A stretch of DNA of 64,000 nt, from positions 42,245,736-42,309,735 of the forward strand of contig CM041294.1 of NCBI GenBank assembly GCA_023052935.1. The letters run 5' to 3'. The notes beneath the pieces were generated by a model. The model saw only the letters and a list, made by a program, of their open reading frames with translations, was not told where the DNA came from and did not search any database. This document shows, one piece after another, positions 20,891 to 32,995 of this stretch. How positions within the stretch are numbered: position 1 is the first letter of the stretch; the number at the start of each line of letters is the position of its first letter. This DNA comes from Piezodorus guildinii (taxonomy: Eukaryota; Arthropoda; Insecta; Hemiptera; Pentatomidae). Both the position numbers and the translations under genes were made by a program.

Positions 20891-21097
20891 ATTAAATTAT
20901 GTATTTGTTATTTTAGGCTTATAATCCTATAGGGTCATTTGCGCCTTATCTTGCAGTTTCCAATAATTTACAGATTTTTTTTTTCGGTTTATTATTTTCA
21001 ATAATGAGCCTTTGTTCAATAATTCAAAATAAAAAAAATATATCACCCCCTCTCAAAATTTGAGGGCTTACGTTTCAAGATAAGTAGGACGTAAAGT

Positions 21098-21545
21098 GAA
21101 CTTTTTATTCAGATATATATTTTACAATTTGGCTCAACTGGGCAATAATTATATTATTTAAGATCACATTCATACAATATTTACAAAATAAACAAGGGTT
21201 AAGTCACATTGCATTAAAAACAAAAAATAAAGGAATAAACAAATATATAAAAACAAACATTTTGATACAAAGTTTAAAATATATAAATAAAATAAATACA
21301 AGGTTAACAAATAAATTAACACACTATCATACCAATATTTATAATCTGCTGGGGAACCCTGGACTGGGCTTGTTATCCTACTTGTGGAGGGAAAAACAGA
21401 ATCTGAGGGATCCCAGCGCCTCTCAGCCGCGTCACTGGTCAGTGCCAAGGGAAGTTGAGTGAGGACGCCATAGCCACAAAAACACCGCACTAAAGAGGAG
21501 AATTTGATCAGTGTCAGAACTTCTCCACAAACATTTACAAAATAA
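21098..21545 (-). mobile_element. Jockey 3' UTR fragment (same family as 36,647-40,690)
   Basis: The minus strand matches the 3' UTR at 40,150-40,660: TGTAAATGTTT near the ORF2 stop position, GTTCTGACACTG, the exact 20-mer ACCAGTGACGCGGCTGAGAG (21,439-21,420), AAGCCCAGTC, and an ending with AATAAA just before 21,098. Almost no coding sequence remains. Confidence 0.8.
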
Positions 21546-22904
21546 ACCCTGAATAACGAATTTAAAAAAAAAAAAACTAAGTTTGTCCGTCCGCCGTAAT
21601 TTTTTAAAGGCAGATAATACAATTATTAGAATTTTTTAACCAATACACCGCGAAAAATTATAAAAAAGAAAAGGAATTAAAATGTGAATCCATTAATACG
21701 CCCTTAACTCAGTTATTTTTGAAGATAAAGAAAAATATGCAGAGAGTTTTAGAATCAGGACGTCTCCACGAACAATAAACAACAATAAAAAAAAAAAAAA
21801 ATTAAATTTTGTCCTTATATACGTTTGTTACCCCGTTATTTTCGAAGATAGAGAAAGAAATCTATAGTGCTTTAAAATCAGTACACAGCTATAAATTGTA
21901 AAACAGAAAAAGCTTACCCAAAAAAATCTTACGTTTTGTTTACTATTAGTTGGTATTTATTGCTACTATATTGTTCAGAATCTGGTGGATCAAGAATTGT
22001 AGTGAAATAAAGACACTTTAATAAATCAAAATAAACTATAAGTTGTCAGAAGGTTTATAGCTTATTTTTTGTAAAAGAAATTAATCATTCTTAATTTGTG
22101 TTTATAACGAATATGAAGTTATTTTATCGAAATTCCATGTTTTAACTTTGAAAGCCACCTTGTTTCAAATCGAATTAAAATTTTTTTGCGTTGTATCTAA
22201 CCCTTTAATAAATAATGTATATTTATAAAAAAAAAACTACAAACAAAAAATAAAAATAAATGCTAAACTGTTTTAAAATTTGTTGCCTATAACGCTACCA
22301 AAAATTCATGTATTATTACCATTTATGGCAGATTTAATTTAAGAAACTTGAATTATTCAATATTCAATGTTTCAAGCCTTGACCGCGTTCTCTTAGTATA
22401 ATTTACATTTTTGGATCGATATTGGTATTCCAATGAGAAAGAAGATAGCGTTGAGGCAAGCTGGTACGTGGGGATACGAATTGTCATTCCGGATGGTCAC
22501 GATATTTTAAATACAACACTACGATAGAACTATCTCTACAATTACTAAAACATATCACAGTGGTCTTGTAATGTTTGCTAAAAAAACAAAATAGATTCAG
22601 TGAACTCTTTGGAATAAATTCTTTTTCAAGACGAAAGACTTTTAAATTTTTTTTTCTCAGTAAATTGTTTGACTTCTGGTTGTTTGGCCCATGACAATAC
22701 ATTTTTTATTTTTAGGCCTATCGTTTTAATAATCTTTCATCATTAATTATATTATAACAATAGCCTTATGAAATACCGTAGGATTCATTATAGAAACTTT
22801 TTTTTTATAGAAAACGGTAGATTCATTAATTTTGTGATCAAATTAATTTTTTATGGATTAATTAGTTAGTTTTATTCACCACACGGTAATCGTGTACTAA
22901 CAGT
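21546..22904. other. AT-rich stretch with weak internal repetition
   Basis: Around 21,500-21,900 phrases like TCTCCAC...AAACA and GAAGATA(G/A)AGAAA recur loosely. Otherwise nothing recognised. Confidence 0.35.
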
Positions 22905-23850
22905 ACTAACGATTATTTTATTCCAAGCAGTTAAATACTGTATTTTGGTGGTTTCTTGCTGATTCAAGTCCATTATTCTGCTCTTCTAACGAATTTAAGT
23001 TATCAACTTTAAATATATACCATATTAACCCTCAGTTAAAGATATTCAACCTACAAATATGGTTTTACCTACCCTTATTACTATGTTTTTCCGTCTAACA
23101 TCATTTATTATACATACTGACTCTTCGGAACTGTTACTTTAAAAGAACCAGTTCCTGAATAAAACGCATATCTCTACATATGGAATCAATAATTTCAGCT
23201 TTAATACTTATTGCCCAAGATAGTGGCAGATTTTATTATTTCTCAATAAAGCAATATTATTATTATTAAATTACGTATAAGGTTATTGTGTTATTAAGTA
23301 TCCAGGGTAATGGCGTATATTTTTATTGTATCTATTATCTCTGATATTGTTTTCACCAGTCTGGTTATGAGTATATTTTTATTATTTGCTTGGTGGCTTA
23401 AAATTGTTGGTCTTGTGTATCTTAAAATTGCTTCATTCGTAACGGTTATTTTATGTCTAGCAGTAAAATACTGTATTTTTGTGGTTTCATTCGGAATTAA
23501 GTCCATTATTCTGCCCTTCTAAAGGATTTAAGTTATTAAGTTTAAAAATAGACCATATTAACTCTCAATTCAAGATATTCAACCTACAAATAGGGATTTA
23601 CCCTTATTACTGTGTTTTGCGTCTAAAACAATTTATTACACTGGCTCTTCGGAACCGTTAATTTAAGAGAACCGGTTCCTGAATGAATAACGTATAAGGC
23701 AGAAGTTCATTGTATTATTAAGTACCCAGGATAATCGTTTATATTTTCATTGTATCTCTTATATTTGCTATTGTTTTCGGCAGTCTTGTCATAGGTACAT
23801 TTTTTATTAATTGCTTCCAGTTTGTGTATCTTAAAATGGGTTCTTTTAGT
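22905..23850. repeat. Two-copy diverged tandem repeat (about 410-bp unit)
   Basis: Unit 1 is 22,905-23,434 and unit 2 is 23,435-23,850. Shared blocks are AATACTGTATTTT, AAGTCCATTATTCTG, AAGATATTCAACCTACAAAT, ACCGGTTCCTGAAT-like, and TATTAAGTA then CCAGG. Unit 1 is longer by about 110 bp at 23,165-23,273, an insert that ends AATAAAGCAATATTATTATT and looks like a LINE-type (ATT)n tail. Confidence 0.7.
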
Positions 23851-24946
23851 CAAAGAATTGTTATATATGTCCTTGAAAATTCACTTTATATTTTAAAATT
23901 TCTTTGAATAATCGGACCTTGTAATTACTACAAAGCTGATTCATCAATAGCGATAGAATGCCTGTAGCATTGAGTCACTTATTATATTTAGGGATCGCAT
24001 AGGCAGGATATGATAATGTGCTTTTTTATCATTTTCCTGACTGTGTCATTTATCAGTTCCGTTCTGTTACAATTTCGATTGTTAATATGTTATTTGTCAT
24101 TAGTCGTAATGTTATATTTAATAGGATTTTATTAATAGGAGATAGGGAATTTATTAGGTTATAATGAGTCTTGTTCATTACCTAAAATCATTCAAATATT
24201 GTAATGTACTGTAATTTAAAACAAAAAAATATGTTTACTTGGTTCAAGCGCTGAACCTTAACTTAAATATATGTCACTATATCTTCAATAAATATTTTTT
24301 TTTTTTTTTTAATGCACTTTGGATTGCTCTACAAAAATATATGGATTCTTTGAAAAGATATAAATTTTGTTATTTTAAAAGTATCAGCTGTCCATATCTC
24401 TATAAACCATTAATAGGTTAAATCGATTAATATTTTATTAACTATCAATAATGCTGAAACTTTTGACTGGAGACAAACAGAGGTATTTTAATATCAAGAC
24501 ACATTGATTTGAATTCGGTCTAGGAAAACAGTAGTTTTATTGCTTAACGAATCAAATGCCGTGAATACTTCATAACGCAGTATTTTTTTTTATTTTTTTA
24601 TTTAGTTATTTATCACAAACGTATAATTTTTCTTATGAACTGAACTAAATAGGGTATTTCCTAGCTGACTTCAATAACGTTAAACCAATAGTGACTGTCC
24701 TAGATTTATATTGTAGGTAAGGTAGTCAAATCTACCTATTAGGCGGTAGAAGAAATTTGTATGTTTATACTACGAATATTGATATTATTAATATTATTTC
24801 GCTAAATCATTTGACTAAGTTCTGATTAAATTTTGTTAAGAAATATTAAATAACGAACCATAATCTGTCAGTATAGACTTGTCCATCTCATTCTGAAGAA
24901 TGAGATATGTTGAGTCAATATTGAGTATCATTTAACGGCAGTTTTG
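23851..24946. other. Intergenic stretch, nothing recognised
   Basis: AT-rich, no supported gene. Confidence 0.35.
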
Positions 24947-25117
24947 GCTGCTGTGGCAAATCGGACAATGTTAAAGTGGGGGTCTTAAATTTTGTCTATT
25001 CAGATTTAATTAAAATAGAAATATTAAACAAGTAACTGAAATCGTACAGGCTCGGGATTACCTTTTTACTTCCCTCCAAAGGGCAGCCTAACTAAGAATT
25101 TTTTTCTCCAAATGAAA
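24947..25117 (-). mobile_element. SINE family 1, 3' part
   Basis: Matches the body of the 18,299 copy in reverse complement (TGTGGCAAATCGGACAATG, TTAAATTTTGTCTATTCAG, GTACAGGCTCGGGATTACC). The tRNA-like head is missing. Confidence 0.7.
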
Positions 25118-25594
25118 ATAACTAAACCTAGTTTAAACCCAGCTGCTACACCATTGAAGACCCCTATTTTGAATAATTTAATAGCCTTATCATTATAACC
25201 TGGTAATCATTTATATCCATTTTCTTGGTGCCGATTTAGAGCTTTAAATATGTTGATAACCAGGCATTCCTATGGCATTTAAAGTACATTGTTTTTTTTT
25301 CTTCATTAAATTCAATATTTGATGAAATGTCTTAATTTAGGAATATTTATGTTAGGTTATTTTATTTATTTACACATAACTACTATTCAATCTTGAGTGT
25401 CCTTTTCTCTCTATTCTTTTCTTGCTTTGATGGTGCTAATTTTTTTAAAGGAAAGATTTAATCTTTTTAGAAACTTTATTGTTTCCTTAATTGTTACGGT
25501 GTTATCCCCTAGCACCTTCTTTCGATATTTTCTCTCTGGAAATAATTTTGTTAAAGGAATCTTTAGTTCCTCTGAAGTTCAACTATATAAAAAC
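25118..25594. other. Intergenic stretch, nothing recognised
   Basis: No supported gene. Confidence 0.35.
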
Positions 25595-25905
25595 AACCCT
25601 GTACCTCTACAACCCATGAAGGGTCTTGGGCTCAGTACATATAGAGATTCGTACTGTTTCTAGGCCAACGGCCGTGCAATGAGATGATAAGGCCTTGATC
25701 ATGCTCAGCCGCCAGGTTTTCCCCCAATTCGGGTAAGCACTTAATAGTGGCTGGTTCTACCCCAGGAGGGTCTCTATACTCTAGGGTCGAACCCCGGCTG
25801 AATTAAGAGAATAAATAATATTCTGTCATAGCCGGGATTCGAGCCCAGGACCCGAAGAATAGTATACTTACGCTATATCTACTAGACCACGCCTCTCTCA
25901 CTGTT
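25595..25905 (-). mobile_element. SINE family 3, long copy
   Basis: On the minus strand: GAGGCGTGGTCTAGTAGAT (A-box side), GGGCTCGAATCCC (B box), CCTCCTGGGGTAGA, and tail CTTCATGGGTTGTAGAGG. The middle also contains a second GGTTCGACCC block near 25,790. Longer than the copy at 29,108 because of this extra middle part. Confidence 0.8.
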
Positions 25906-25976
25906 AAACAGTGTTGTCGTTTTTAAAATAACAGTAATAAGTATTAAAATCGTTAATATATAGTATTTACCTTATA

Positions 25977-26145
25977 TAGATGAAAATAATCAGGAGTCAG
26001 TCTTTTCTTTAAATATTTTAATTTTGCCGACATTTCGGCTCAAGCTTGTGTGCCATCATCAGGGCATTACTGAGCCATGTTCAAGCATAAACCAATGTCT
26101 GATTATTTCCACCTATAATAGTTTTTACAGTCGACTTTACATCTT
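25977..26145 (-). repeat. Penelope-type terminal repeat with inverted partial arm
   Basis: The minus-strand copy contains the hammerhead motif; the plus-oriented end CTGATTATTTCCACCTAT (26,099-26,124 region) forms the partial second arm, followed by AATAGTTTTTACAGTCGAC as in the 8.4- and 63.1-kb copies. Looks like a palindromic unit that lost most of one arm. Confidence 0.7.
26025..26066 (-). ncRNA. Hammerhead ribozyme motif
   Basis: Minus strand: TGCC, CTGATGA (26,062-26,056), helix II GGCAC-loop-GAGCC (one mismatch), GAAA (26,036-26,033), TGTC, GGCA. The core is conserved; helix III ACGT is ATGT here (wobble). Confidence 0.6.
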
Positions 26146-26735
26146 TAATGCTATTCACCTGATAGTGTTCTTCCGGTGGAATTTTTTCTGCCTTAGAGAA
26201 TTTTTCCTTGACATTTTCTTCCTTTCATCGCATCATCTTTTGGATCGTATCCTCCCACCGCGACCATATGGCGCCTCAGATCCAGATCGGGCATCGTTGA
26301 CGAAATGAGAAGAGCGGAAGGAGGACTTTCACCTCCACAGCGGTCATCGACACCTCGATTCCCTGCAGTGTGTGCGGGGGACCAGGCTTTTTGGTATCGT
26401 GTAGGACGCTCTGTTTGTAACATGCATATACCATTTTAAACAATAGGTTGACTACAGCATGTCATTGTATTATATATCTATAACATTTATTTGATGTATT
26501 TTTAAATACAATAAATATGTAAAAAAAAAAAATAATAATAATACTATTATGAACTATTGGTTCACTATTGTATCTTTTCTCAATAGTTATTCGTGACAAT
26601 GTGTATTTAAAATATCCATTTTTTTCTTATGGTAGTATTCTTACGCAATCACATAATCCTGCGACCGCATCATTACTGTTATATTCTTCTCGTTTGTTCT
26701 ATATTTTTCACTTCCACCTTAGTTTTCCTTAGGAA
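26146..26735. other. Intergenic stretch with a GC-richer block at 26,220-26,420
   Basis: The GC-richer block (CACCTCCACAGCGGTCATCG, GTGTGCGGGGGACCAGG) stands out but matches nothing else in the window and has no convincing frame. A-run at 26,521. Confidence 0.35.
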
Positions 26736-26739
26736 ATGT

Positions 26740-26885
26740 GGGGAACAGAATGGATTAAAACAAACATACGCACACTAACAAACCTTTTTGCGGGACTTAG
26801 TTATTTAGACTCAGGAGACCCAACAGGTGTATTTACGGTGAAAGCTGGAATTCGAATATTTCACGATCGCAATACTATATATTTC
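26740..26885 (+). repeat. Interspersed repeat (copy c)
   Basis: CTTTTTGCGGGACTTAGTTA, GGAATTCGAATATTTC and ACGATCGCAATACTATATA match 14,400-14,520. Confidence 0.7.
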
Positions 26886-26891
26886 ATATTT

Positions 26892-26897
<6 letters not shown>

Positions 26898-26959
<62 letters not shown>

Positions 26960-26965
26960 TATATA
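26898..26965. repeat. (TA)n microsatellite
   Basis: Alternating TA run with CA/TA edges. Confidence 0.9.
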
Positions 26966-27469
26966 GTAAAACTCACTTTATCCACTGCTCGAAATATTTT
27001 TTTTTAAATATTACTTTTAGGTTCCTTATCTCTCTTTGTATTGGTGACCAGGTTTCCGGTTTTAAATTATTTATTTTTTGTTTCTTGTTTTTTGCTCTAT
27101 TTTTTTGGGTTTATTAGCTTCCCCACTTACCAACTAGGCAATAATACATTACAGTTTAATTTTGCAAGTTTTGTTCTTTTGGGATTGCGTTATGTTTAGG
27201 CTGCATTAAATTTCACGATTTTTACTTTTCAGTCTAATTTTATCATTTTAATTTCATCAATTGAATGTTTAAACCTAGTTACTAGTCTTACATATTTAAT
27301 GAGATACCTACATACGTATTATTATACTCATATTTCTCTTGACCATTATTATTAAATTTTCCCCTTTTTGATAAGGGGAATCGTTTATTGCTATAAAAGT
27401 TAATTGGTGTTTTGTTAATATTGTTTTATATTATTCTATGTTTGATTTAATAATAGTTTAGGGTATTGT

Positions 27470-27742
27470 AAGGGGAGCCCGTGGCTGTTTGGCTTCGAGA
27501 GGCTTCGAGTTCGAATTCAAGTCCCGGCGGGGCTTTTATTAGGATTTAAAAAATGTGGATTCACTCACAACCTCTTCCTCAGGTATGTGAGACCCGTCAG
27601 CCAAAGGGTGGCCACTCACAAAACTAATCGTAGGGAGTGATGACCCTACACTAAAAAATTGCATCGTGAAACGTGAGTTTAAACTCGCAGGAGTATACAC
27701 CGCGAGGCCCAGGGCCTACACGGCCTGTCGCGCCACTGGAAG
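27470..27742 (+). mobile_element. SINE family 2
   Basis: GGGGAGCCCGTGGCTG head, GAGTTCGAATTC B-box region, body GTGAGACCCGTCAGCC and GTAGGGAGTGATGACCCTAC, end GGCCTGTCGCGCCACTG. Flanked by 11-bp direct repeats TAGGGTATTGT at 27,459-27,469 and 27,743-27,753. A-tail almost absent. Confidence 0.85.
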
Positions 27743-27753
27743 TAGGGTATTGT

Positions 27754-28651
27754 CAATGTTAGCCCTAAAGTATTTTTAATTTAGTTATATTTTAAAGGTC
27801 AAGCTCTTCTTCTTTGTAGATTTAGAGTTAATTAAATTTTTTTTTTGTATTAAAATTACGTAGAGCTTCACTCGAATTCGGAATAAGTCGTTTTAAAAGC
27901 AATGCGTAAACATAAATAATAAAAGAATTTGATATACAACTATGTCTGGAAAAAAAAAAAAATATTATTTATTTTCGTATGTAAGAACAGTTATATTTGA
28001 CTTAGTTGAAATGTTAAAAGATTTTATATAAATGTATAAGACTACATGTAAGACCTGTGATAACTTTTAGTGATAATTTTAATTTTTATACTATTTAATC
28101 TATCATCAATTAATTTTTTTTCCAAGCTGATGGTTATGTTAAAAAAATTTAATGACCGCATCTGATTTTTTAAATGTGACTTAATTAAAATAATATATTT
28201 ATTTAGCTATTGATTGATAAAAAAATGGAGTAATCGCCAATGTATTTGCACGTTATGAAGGGGAGGGATCCGTGGCATGGTACATTGCAGCCTCAATAAC
28301 TGGGCAACATCCGTTACACAGTGCGGGCATTAACTCCCAGATCCTTCGGGGCCACAGTGTAATTATCTACCTCTCTTCGGATAACCTTCATCATCATCTA
28401 TACGATCCTTTGAATACCGCAGTATTGCTTTTCTTGTTATTTCTAGAATTGTATACATATAGAAAATAGGTTTAATTTATTTACTTAGGAAAATATAGTT
28501 ATGAACTCAATGCTGCTCATTCTGTATCACAACATAGTTTGATGTAGTTATTGTCTAATTTTCTGCTACATAAATAAATGGCAGTAAATCTTTCCTATAT
28601 TCTAATGTGAAAGACTTATCCTCACCTCAGTTATTTGTTTACTTTCTATAT
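27754..28651. other. Intergenic stretch, nothing certain
   Basis: Around 28,258-28,420 a GC-richer block (GGGATCCGTGGCATGGTAC) has a SINE-like feel but no clear B box or second copy. Confidence 0.3.
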
Positions 28652-28712
28652 CAGGGTGTCTAGCAACAGGAAAAACAGGGAAAAATCAGGGATTTTAAAA
28701 ATATATGAATAA
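28652..28712 (+). repeat. hAT-like terminal fragment
   Basis: CAGGGTGTCTAGCAACAGG then repeated AAAACAGGGAAAAATCAGGG. Same end occurs at 30,777. CAGGG-type ends are known for hAT-derived MITEs; no transposase or matching right end was identified. Confidence 0.45.
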
Positions 28713-29094
28713 GTCAGTGTTTAGGCGGGTTGCACGCGATGATATTAATTTATTTAAATTTAAATTTAATACCGGAAGGTGCTGCCCCCTAATACCCTAA
28801 CGAGCCCAATAATCCTTGAAGAGAGGTGGCCTCTCTTCGTCCCAGACCGTGATAAGACCGAGATTATACTAGATGGGATTATTAGCTAGGAGTGTTGGGA
28901 GTAAGAGCCACTTGAAAGGTACAGGTCAAGTTATACAGATAATTATTTCCCTTTTAGTTAATATCTAAAAAAAGTCAGGAATTTTCACACAATAATAATT
29001 CCTTTGAATGTATACTTTCTACGAGACTTCTTTTCTCTAGCCTCCCTTGCTAATCGCTTCCAGGATAAACAAGGCCTAAGTTTTTTTCAGGATA
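28713..29094. other. Intergenic stretch, nothing recognised
   Basis: A GTCAGGAATTTTC phrase at 28,974 may be a remnant of the other hAT-like end. Confidence 0.3.
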
Positions 29095-29107
29095 TTCTGA
29101 TCTAATT

Positions 29108-29340
29108 AGGAGCGGCGTGGTCTAGTAGAGAGATCACTAATCTACTGTTCTCTGGGTCCTGGGTTCGAATCCCACTCGTAAGTGACCCTCCTGGGGTAGA
29201 CTTGGCTTTTTGAAGTGAGTACCTAAAAATAGGGAAAAGCTTTGCGTCTGAGTAGTCTCGGTCTAATCACCTCATTGTACGACCGTTGTACGGATCTCTA
29301 TATGTACTGAACCCCTTCATGGGTTAAAGAGTTGCAGTTT
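29108..29340 (+). mobile_element. SINE family 3
   Basis: AGGAGCGGCGTGGTCTAGTA head, TGGGTTCGAATCCCA B box, CCTCCTGGGGTAGAC, TACGACCGTTGTACGG, tail CTTCATGGGTTAAAGAG. Perfect 13-bp target duplication TTCTGATCTAATT at 29,095-29,107 and 29,341-29,353. Confidence 0.88.
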
Positions 29341-29424
29341 TTCTGATCTAATTCCAATTTCCTTTTTTCTGATCCGGTATCCTTGGGATTTTTTTTATTA
29401 TTTTTATATAGAGTAAAGTCATCT

Positions 29425-29525
29425 ACTCGTAAAGATCTCTATCTTGATTAAACTTGGATAGGTAAAATTTAGGACTCCATGTAGCATCGTCCGATTAGCC
29501 CAAAGTAGCCTTAAATGACGTTAGA
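29425..29525 (+). mobile_element. SINE family 1, 3' fragment
   Basis: AAAGATCTCTATCTTGATTA, CTTGGATAGGTAAAATTTAG and GTAGCATCGTCCGATT match the end of the 18,299 copy. Confidence 0.7.
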
Positions 29526-30776
29526 TAAATAAACAAACAATACTGTCTCTTTTTTTGAAAACTATTAATCTGGCAGGTGAATTGAATTTTCGCTTATGAA
29601 AAAACACTTGATAGAAAAAGGAAAGCTAGTGATAGAAGAAGCGAGTGGACTCAAATGATTTCATTTTATTCTGACTATAATGGTGAGTAGAAGATGAAAG
29701 GTCGCCCTTGGCTTGACGATGAGGCTAGAAGGATGAGGAAGAGAAAAGTACGAATAATTACAATTGTAACCTTTCTCTTTGTTTAAAAAGCAAATACTAA
29801 TACACTAATTTTCATTCCATTCTTTTTATCTATTCACTACCCGCTATCACTTTGTCGAAGCCGAATCATTTTTCACAATGATCGTTAGACCAAACTATAG
29901 GTTTTTGAATCTTTTTTAGTTCGCTTTGTCTTTACTGTTAAAAAATTCTGATCTATTTCTGACACCTTATCTAAAATCTTAGTGCTATTTCAGTTGCTGC
30001 TAACCGTCCAAAAGCGTAGGACCGCTGACGGCACCCCACTTGAAAGCGCTCGCTGCGACCATTAAGATGGTTTCGAAGAAGCAGCCAAGATGGAAATGAC
30101 CTGTCCCTTCGCTGAGGATGAAAGTGACTAGCTGTCGCCCCTTCCCTGTTATTACAACCCGTCTTCTTTCAGAGCAATAACTCCATTGCTCGCTTCGCTT
30201 CGTTTCTTTAACTCGTTTAACTCAGGAATCCGAACCCTTTAAGGCTCTGCTTATGTGTTTGTCATTTCTTCAAAGACACAAACTATTATCGGTATCCATT
30301 ATGGTTTAAAGTACCGTCGTACTTCCAGATAGTAAATTGTGTAATATAACATTTTTTATTGAATATTAAATTACCTTCAAGTTTCTCTTTCTCTAGGCGT
30401 TTTTCTAAAACTACGTTATCATTGGTAGTTTTGCTCAAAATTCCTAATAATGCTATGCGAGCTGAGCTGAAGTATTGTATTGAATAATATTTATTTTTAC
30501 AGAATATACATCCTGTAAAAATTTGATTAAATATCGATAATTTCAATTCACATACACGATTCTGAAATTTTTCGCGTACTTGTCTGTTAATCAGAAATAA
30601 TAGCTAAAACAACAAATAAAGAAAATCGTCGTTAAAACAAACATAATGATCTAAATTCACTGAATATTATAACATTTAGCCGGTGTGTCTACTATCACTG
30701 TTTAAAGAATCAAGAGATCTACATGCTGACATTAAAAACTGGTAAACTGTATTTAATTTTCGTAAGTTGTTGATTT
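29526..30776. other. Intergenic stretch with a GC-richer block at 30,000-30,240
   Basis: The block at 30,000-30,240 is unusual in base composition but gives no readable frame or repeat match. Confidence 0.35.
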
Positions 30777-30865
30777 CAGGGTGTCTAGCAATAGGGAAAA
30801 CCGGTAAAAGTCAGGGATTTTAAAAACATATGAACAAATCAGGGAAAAGTCAGGAAATTTGTACT
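30777..30865 (+). repeat. hAT-like terminal fragment, second copy
   Basis: CAGGGTGTCTAGCAATAGGG then AAAAGTCAGGGATTTT, like 28,652. Confidence 0.45.
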
Positions 30866-32452
30866 TAGGTCAGAGAGAATGGTTCCTAGCTAACATCGGT
30901 TCTTCTTCACTCAGCCAAAAGTTCCAATATGCCTACTTGTTGTGTTGTTGCAAATATCATAAAGCTAATTTTAAAATAAATTTGTAGTCAGATTTGTAAA
31001 TATTGATTTTTACTACCAGCGGATCCAAGTTCATCATAATTCATTGCTAAGTCAACTTAAACAACTACAATTTTAGCTGGTGTCGAGTAGATATAGTTGA
31101 ATCTTATTGTAAAGTAATTAGTTATTATGTATATTATTAATCAAGTATAACATATTAATTATAATTATTCTTTGTTTTGTCGATTCTCACGGAGATTCGA
31201 CCAGGTAAAAAACTTCTTACAATATGGAAAAGTCAAGGAATCTCTTTCAGCTGATTTGCTTAACACTCTGAATATACTGGAGAAAACAACTTGTCAACAG
31301 TTAGCAACTACGGTACTTACGTTTCTGTTGCGAATCTTAGATCGTTCTTGGCACGTATCATTCTTACATAATCAGTTATATTTTCAGATCTGTGAAGTAT
31401 TTGACAACTTCTCATTCCTTCTATGTAGTTACCGAACCCCGAAAGATTTGTTTGTTTTTTAAATTTATTTTATCTCAAAATAGAATCCATTTAAAATAAA
31501 ACTAATATACGTTAGTCTGACTGTTTTTCTTAATTGAAATATTTACAGTTTCACTCCGAAATGCCGCTTTGTTTTTAGTTGTGTACAAATACCAGATTTG
31601 AAATATGTTTTAGATGAGCTGAAGTAGTACTAATTAGAAATAAGATGTCCGATATTTCTCTTCTTCTTTTAAATATTGAATCGCCTCAACAAGACAGTAA
31701 GAATATCTCACCTAACGATTGTGCAATTATGCAATTAACCTGCCCTACTCCCTCGCTCTTAGTATTCATTATTTCCAGCTTTTTTTTTTTTTTTTTTTCT
31801 CAATCCCAATTTAGTGTCATTTTATGCTTTATTTTTCTTAAATATTTACCTTTGACTGTACCTCGGTGCCTTTTAAGGATGTCCATCTTTCTGTCGATGT
31901 TATCAGACTTGCTATTCATCCTGTTGGAGATTACTTCTATCTTTAAGCTAGTCCTAACTCTACGTTACCCACTATTTTGCCTACTCAGCAGCGGGTTTGA
32001 AAAAACTTCTAATGAATCATAAAGCGCCGATTTTACCGATCCTTAAATATATTTCATTAAAAAATGGAATCAACTCCTCGATAACTAACAGTGGCACTAG
32101 AAAATGCTTCCAATGCAATGTACCAATAATATGATATGTTCATTTATAATTATTTTTGACTCTGTGATAATGACTGCCTTTTAGAGGCATATTCGTTACT
32201 ATTTATAATGAGTACTATGGAATCCATACTGTATTTTTGTTTCTGCTAGTTTACTCATTAGGTCTGAGCTATTTGATGTTTTATAAGAAACAAACGTAAC
32301 TACTGTAAAAAAATCCACATCTACATACTTATTAGAAAATAAATACAGAAAAATTAAGTATTATCCTGTTAGAAATATTAAAAAATGTGCCTTTTTGTTA
32401 GTAAGTAACTATACACTTTACAAATAATTAGTAAAAGGCTTAATTAATTTCT
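30866..32452. other. Intergenic stretch, nothing recognised
   Basis: Moderately long frames at 31,172-31,462 and 31,645-32,022 show no family motifs and are treated as chance. Confidence 0.35.
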
Positions 32453-32995
32453 TTGATTCATCTTCGGTGTCCCGAGGTACACCTCCGTCTCTCAATTTTA
32501 TGGCGAGTTGAGGTGACTTTACTCTTGCAATCGTCACATGTATTCCCTTGCACCATTCCTTTACCGAGTTATCCGATCCCTCCGTCTGTCATACGTTTTC
32601 GGCTTTCTACAATTCAAATCCTCTGTCCATTCCCGTTATTCACGCTCTAGGCCTTCAGATTTATACACGACGGCCCACCGATCTGCACATTTGGACAGAT
32701 CTTCTCTTATCCGATCCTCAATCCCATGAAATTCTAATCTTCTTTCTATCCGTCACTCCCACTTTATCCAACCTTGGGATCCTGCTTATTTATTTATCTC
32801 ATGAACATCCAGTTACAATAAATTGTACATAAGGTTCTGATTTTTTTCCCCTCCAGTTTAGTATTTTTATTTTTTATTAGTAGGTATTTGTTAACTTGTT
32901 TATATTTATTTTACTAACTCTAATGCTCAAAAGCCCATTTACTCTATTCTGAAGAGATTTTTCCCGAGATAGTAAAGAATTTATATACTATTATT
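32453..32995 (+). mobile_element. CR1/L2-like element, 5'-truncated decayed copy
   Basis: Matches 12,061-12,640 throughout: ATTCATCTTCGG, TCTCAATTTTATGGCGAGTT, TCAAATCCTCTGTCCAT, and 3' UTR phrases. Frameshifts split the C-terminal tail into several frames. Same orientation as the 9.6-kb element. Confidence 0.85.

Noticed and set aside
21047..21067. Short hairpin CCCTCTCAAAATTTGAGGG as a terminator
   Set aside because: Eukaryotic context and isolated; no supporting gene.
25850..25905. Genuine tRNA gene
   Set aside because: Boxes A and B are present but the cloverleaf is incomplete and the body matches SINE family 3; same reasoning for the SINE heads at 18.3, 29.1, 49.4 and 62.5 kb.
28258..28420. 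Fourth SINE family
   Set aside because: A-box-like string only, no B box, tail or second copy in the window.
31172..32022. Two moderately long plus-strand frames (96 and 125 codons)
   Set aside because: No motifs, no second copy, T-run within the second; treated as chance.
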